Origin: Synergistes jonesii
GTDB lineage: Bacteria; Synergistota; Synergistia; Synergistales; Synergistaceae
DNA: 64,000 nt
Direction of reading: 5' to 3'
Assembly (NCBI RefSeq): GCF_000712295.1
Contig: NZ_JMKI01000031.1
Coordinates: 160,226 to 224,225, forward strand
Program-made: the position numbers and the translations under genes
Shown here: positions 61,262 to 64,000 of the stretch, piece by piece
Layout of the letters: every line of letters begins with the position of its first letter
Position numbering within the stretch: the first letter of the stretch is position 1
The notes under the pieces: generated by a model
The model's database searches: none
Told to the model about the DNA's origin: nothing
The model's input: the letters and a program-made list of their open reading frames with translations, nothing else

Positions 61262-62761
61262 ATGTCTAAATTCCGGAGAGCGAACAAAGAAGTTGAAAAA
61301 AAGATATACGAGGGAAAACTCTACCGTCCTTTGACGGAGGAGCAAATGCAGATGATCCACGAAGCATCCCTTAAGATATTCGAGGAGATAGGCGTATGTA
61401 TTAAATACGCGCCGGCGCGCGAATACTGGAGGAAGGCCGGTGCGGTCGTGGACGATGTAACGGGAGTCTGCAAGGTTGGCCGCGAGATAGTCGAGGAGTG
61501 TATCAAGCGCGCCCCCGGTGAATTTACGCAATACGGGCGCGTAGCGAAGAATAATGTCCAACAGGGGCCATACCGTTTCTATGGAGGTCCGTCGGCTGAG
61601 GCCGTAGGAGTTTGGGATTTTGAGACTGGCGAACACCGAGCCCCTAACATCTATGACCTGGCCGCCGGGATTCGCCTCTGCGACGCCCTAGAGAACTGCG
61701 ACCTGATTCAAAGTTGCTGCTTTCCGAGCGAATTGAGCAAGGACGCTCCGGATCTCAACAGATACTTCATAATGACGAAGAACAGCTCAAAACATATCTG
61801 TACCGGGCCTTACCATCCTGGAAGCGTTCCCAAACTTTATAAAATGGCTAATATTATCCTCGGCAAAGAAGACGCATTTAGAGAACGGCCTTTTATCACA
61901 CTGGTCTGTGGTGTTATCAGCCCGTTTATAATGGATGCGAAGTGGACGGAAACTCTCCTTCTGGGAATCGACTATGGGTTTCCAATCGCCTCGCCGACGG
62001 CCTCTACTGTCGGCACGACATGCCCTGGCACGCTCGCAGCGCAGCTTGTGCTTAGCAACGTTGAGGCGCTCATGACGGTGATAACAACGCAGCTTAAAAA
62101 GCCCGGCCATCCATGTTTTTATTCCGCGGTCCCGATGACAGTTGACCACAGGGATGGGGCTTTCTGTTTCGCTTCTGTCGAAGGCTGGATGCAGAACTGC
62201 GCAATCAACCAATTGGCGCAGTGGTACGATATACCGAATTATTCGATTTGCGGTATGTGCGATTCAAAAGTCATGGATACGCAGCTTGGCATAGAGATGG
62301 GCATGGGGATAGTACTGGGTGCGATGTCAGGTTCAAACAACATGCACGGCTCGTTCGGGTTGCTCGAAGGCGGACTTACTCTTTGTCTCGAGAATTTTGT
62401 AGTCGCAAATGAGGTTGTTGGCATGTCGAAACGTGTCCTCCAGGGGATAGAGGTCGACGCAGAGCGCCTTGCCCTTGATTCCTTCCGTAATGTCGGCATT
62501 GGCGGCGTATTTCTTGACGACCCGCTCACGACGAAATACACGAGAAGCGAATTCTATTATCCAAAACTTGCTGACAGGAAAACTTTCGCGTCGTGGGATG
62601 CTGCCGGACGTCCGGCCTATAACGAAAAAGCGAGGAAGATGACTATGGATATTCTCATGAACCATAAGACCGACCAGATCGACCCAGAGGCTGAAGCGGA
62701 GATTCGCGCTATGTTCCCAGAGATACTGCCGGATGCGGGTAAAACATGGCTTGAAAAATAA
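61262..62761 (+). CDS. MttB-family corrinoid methyltransferase without pyrrolysine
   Basis: 499 residues of the trimethylamine methyltransferase family. The frame is open without any internal UAG, so this is the non-pyrrolysine branch, which includes the glycine betaine and other quaternary-amine demethylases. Segments RFYGGPSAEAVGVWDFETGEHR, SPTASTVGTTCPGT and GMCDSKVMD (331-339) fit. It should transfer a methyl group from a quaternary amine to the corrinoid protein upstream. A betaine-type transporter gene, now broken, follows. Confidence 0.88.
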   Translation: MSKFRRANKEVEKKIYEGKLYRPLTEEQMQMIHEASLKIFEEIGVCIKYAPAREYWRKAGAVVDDVTGVCKVGREIVEECIKRAPGEFTQYGRVAKNNVQQGPYRFYGGPSAEAVGVWDFETGEHRAPNIYDLAAGIRLCDALENCDLIQSCCFPSELSKDAPDLNRYFIMTKNSSKHICTGPYHPGSVPKLYKMANIILGKEDAFRERPFITLVCGVISPFIMDAKWTETLLLGIDYGFPIASPTASTVGTTCPGTLAAQLVLSNVEALMTVITTQLKKPGHPCFYSAVPMTVDHRDGAFCFASVEGWMQNCAINQLAQWYDIPNYSICGMCDSKVMDTQLGIEMGMGIVLGAMSGSNNMHGSFGLLEGGLTLCLENFVVANEVVGMSKRVLQGIEVDAERLALDSFRNVGIGGVFLDDPLTTKYTRSEFYYPKLADRKTFASWDAAGRPAYNEKARKMTMDILMNHKTDQIDPEAEAEIRAMFPEILPDAGKTWLEK

Positions 62762-62872
62762 GCGATATTTGCGTTGCGCGTCGTGATGACGTCCTTATAT
62801 CGAACCAACACGGCGCGCCTGCTTTTTTAACGCAATATGTGCACTATTTTTTAGTTGGAAGGAGTGTTGTAA

Positions 62873-63022
62873 ATGCAAGAAAACAAAGAAGATAATGTAG
62901 TCTTTTATGGTTCTATAGCCCTAACTCTCGTGCTCGTCGTATTTGGCCTGCTAAATAATGAACTTTTCGGTCGCACAATGACATATACTTTTGACTGGAT
63001 ATGTAAGTATTTTAACTGGTAG
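62873..63022 (+). pseudogene. N-terminal remnant of a BCCT transporter
   Basis: 49 codons then TAG. The peptide has NVVFYGSIALTLVLVVFGL and a TYTFDWICKYFNW end, the pattern of the first membrane helix of betaine/carnitine/choline transporters (normally about 500 residues, 12 helices). GGAAGGAG precedes the ATG. The reading stops where the IS256-family element begins, so the gene was probably split by its insertion. Next to the MttB-like gene it would have imported a quaternary amine. Confidence 0.75.
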
Positions 63023-63067
63023 AGAGTATAACAAATTCTGTGTAAACTCCATAGAGAAGAAAGCAAG

Positions 63068-63106
63068 CCTCCTGGATTGGTGTTAAGATAAATTCAATCC
63101 AGGAGG
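63068..63106 (+). promoter_or_regulatory. Hairpin covering the transposase ribosome site
   Basis: Perfect 12-bp arms CCTCCTGGATTG (63068-63079) and CAATCCAGGAGG (63095-63106), loop 15. The 3' arm contains the AGGAGG ribosome site of the transposase, so transcripts reading in from outside would hide it. Confidence 0.75.
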
Positions 63107-63114
63107 ATATTTTT

Positions 63115-64000
63115 ATGGCAAGACAGAGAAAACTGACACCGGAAAGAAAAGCGCTTATTCAGAGTCTCCTTTCCCACTACAAACCGGAAGACGCCCAGGA
63201 CGTACAGGCTATGCTGAGGGATCTTCTCGGAGATACGATCCAGCAGATGCTGGAAGCCGAGATGGATGACCATCTCGGTTACAGCAAATATGACTACAAG
63301 AACAAGCATACAGATGACAGCCGCAACGGCTACAGCCCTAAAACAGTCACCTCTTCGGCCGGAGATATCCCGATCGACGTCCCCAGAGACCGCAAGGGTG
63401 ACTTCGAACCGCAGTCAGTCAAAAAGAACCAGACCGATATCTCAAATATAGAGGATCAGGTCCTGTCCATGTATGCAAAAGGCATGACGACCCGGGATAT
63501 CTCGGCTCACCTGCAGTCTATCTACGGTGTGGATGCCTCTGCTGAAATGATTTCGCGAATGACGGATCGAATTCTGCCGATTGCCAAAGAATGGCAGAAC
63601 CGGCCGCTGGCCAAAAAGTATGCAGTCGTCTTTATGGACGCCGTGCATTTCAATGTGAGGCAGGACGGCCGAACCGTCAAGAAAGCCGTTTATGTTGCTA
63701 TTGGGACAAGACTGGACGGGCATCGTGAAGTCCTTGGCCTGTGGGTCGGCGGAAATGAGAGCGCCAAGTACTGGGTCGGTGTCCTTAACGAGATCCGTAA
63801 TCGCGGTACCGAAGATATTTTCATTATCTCCGTCGACGGCCTGACAGGCTTTGCAGATGCGATAAGCGCCGTATATCCCAAGGCCGAAGTCCAGCGCTGC
63901 ATCGTCCATCAGATCCGTTACACGACAAAATTCGTCTCTTACAAGGACATTAAGGCTTTTATGAATGATTTGAAGGGTGTCTATCAGGCTCCTACACTGA
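63115..64000 (+). CDS. IS256-family (mutator-type) transposase, partial
   Basis: First 295 residues; the C-terminus is outside the window. IS256/mutator features are EAEMDDHLGYSKYD, DSRNGYSPKTV, IPIDVPRDRKG, ISRMTDRI, and the first two catalytic acids in VVFMDAVHF and IISVDGLTGF, followed by QRCIVHQIR. The last catalytic Glu is not reached. The ATG at 63115 is 8 bases after AGGAGG. Confidence 0.93.
   Translation, partial: MARQRKLTPERKALIQSLLSHYKPEDAQDVQAMLRDLLGDTIQQMLEAEMDDHLGYSKYDYKNKHTDDSRNGYSPKTVTSSAGDIPIDVPRDRKGDFEPQSVKKNQTDISNIEDQVLSMYAKGMTTRDISAHLQSIYGVDASAEMISRMTDRILPIAKEWQNRPLAKKYAVVFMDAVHFNVRQDGRTVKKAVYVAIGTRLDGHREVLGLWVGGNESAKYWVGVLNEIRNRGTEDIFIISVDGLTGFADAISAVYPKAEVQRCIVHQIRYTTKFVSYKDIKAFMNDLKGVYQAPTL

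Larger units (their letters stand above)
63023..64000 (+). mobile_element. IS256-family insertion sequence, left part
   Basis: Starts within a few bases of 63020, where the BCCT frame is lost; AAATTCTGTGTAAACTC (63033-63049) is typical of IS256-family terminal repeats. The element continues beyond the window, so the right end and target duplication cannot be checked. Confidence 0.8.

Noticed and set aside
61262..62761. MttB as a pyrrolysine enzyme
   Set aside because: No in-frame UAG in 499 codons, so pyrrolysine is not used here.
62873..63022. A genuine 49-residue membrane peptide
   Set aside because: Its sequence is the start of a BCCT transporter and it stops at the edge of an insertion element.
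1..64000. CRISPR array or prophage
   Set aside because: No series of regularly spaced repeats and no phage structural, integrase or lysis genes were seen.

Overview
The window comes from an anaerobic, diderm, high-GC bacterium. The gene content best fits an amino-acid-fermenting member of the Synergistota (Cloacibacillus/Synergistes-like), but this is inferred from gene content and style, not from a marker gene. The signs are pyruvate:ferredoxin oxidoreductase, oxygen-sensitive class III ribonucleotide reductase, two EtfBA/FAD-oxidase sets, a TRAP transporter, corrinoid methyl transfer, a cobalamin riboswitch, and Kdo-type sugar genes that imply lipopolysaccharide.

Region 1 (1-16 kb) is mostly housekeeping on the + strand: the tail of a DegT-type aminotransferase, YugP-type protease, RsmB, a PASTA-only membrane protein, ribulose-phosphate epimerase and a RodZ-like protein. 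A three-gene set follows (6.1-9.2 kb), a KdsB homologue with KdnB- and KdnA-like enzymes, which predicts 8-amino-Kdo (Kdo8N) in the LPS core. Then come an M20 peptidase, an aspartoacylase-fold protein that seems to have lost its zinc histidines, a DUF4405/DUF4491 membrane pair, a secreted SH3-NlpC/P60 hydrolase, PrmA and RsmE.

Region 2 (16-34.3 kb) holds a frameshifted DUF1848 gene, a minus-strand etfB-etfA-glcD set, nrdR-nrdD-nrdG behind a perfect NrdR box, tRNA-Asn, an MscS channel, a beta-hydroxyacid dehydrogenase, a small secreted protein resembling superoxide reductase, an unrecognised three-gene minus-strand operon (26.4-29.3 kb: a degenerate VirD4-like protein, an AAA+ ATPase and a 188-aa partner), a metallo-beta-lactamase-fold hydrolase, PepF, a PatB/MalY enzyme and a FAH-family protein. 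Two 81-bp copies of a dispersed palindromic repeat lie in convergent intergenic gaps.

Region 3 (34.5-44 kb) looks like a 2-hydroxyacid utilisation locus: a GntR/FCD regulator, TRAP transporter dctPQM, a LarA-type nickel racemase, and a second etfB-etfA-glcD set. An inverted, partly conserved stretch of about 240-260 bp carrying three TTGKATMCAA-like sites lies in front of each of the two operons.

Region 4 (44.1-58 kb) starts with a strong promoter, a cobalamin riboswitch and an intrinsic terminator. Next come an aconitase-family hydratase, NADP-type isocitrate dehydrogenase and citrate lyase subunits D, E and F, then PFOR and an oxaloacetate-decarboxylase/pyruvate-carboxylase carboxyltransferase subunit. 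Run in the reductive direction these could turn 2-oxoglutarate into acetate plus pyruvate without B12, which would explain the riboswitch. A transaldolase and a LUD-domain protein follow.

Region 5 (58.3-64 kb) has a cytoplasmic sensor kinase with a LuxR-type regulator, a corrinoid protein, a non-pyrrolysine MttB-family methyltransferase, and a BCCT transporter cut off after 49 codons next to an IS256-family element that runs off the window.
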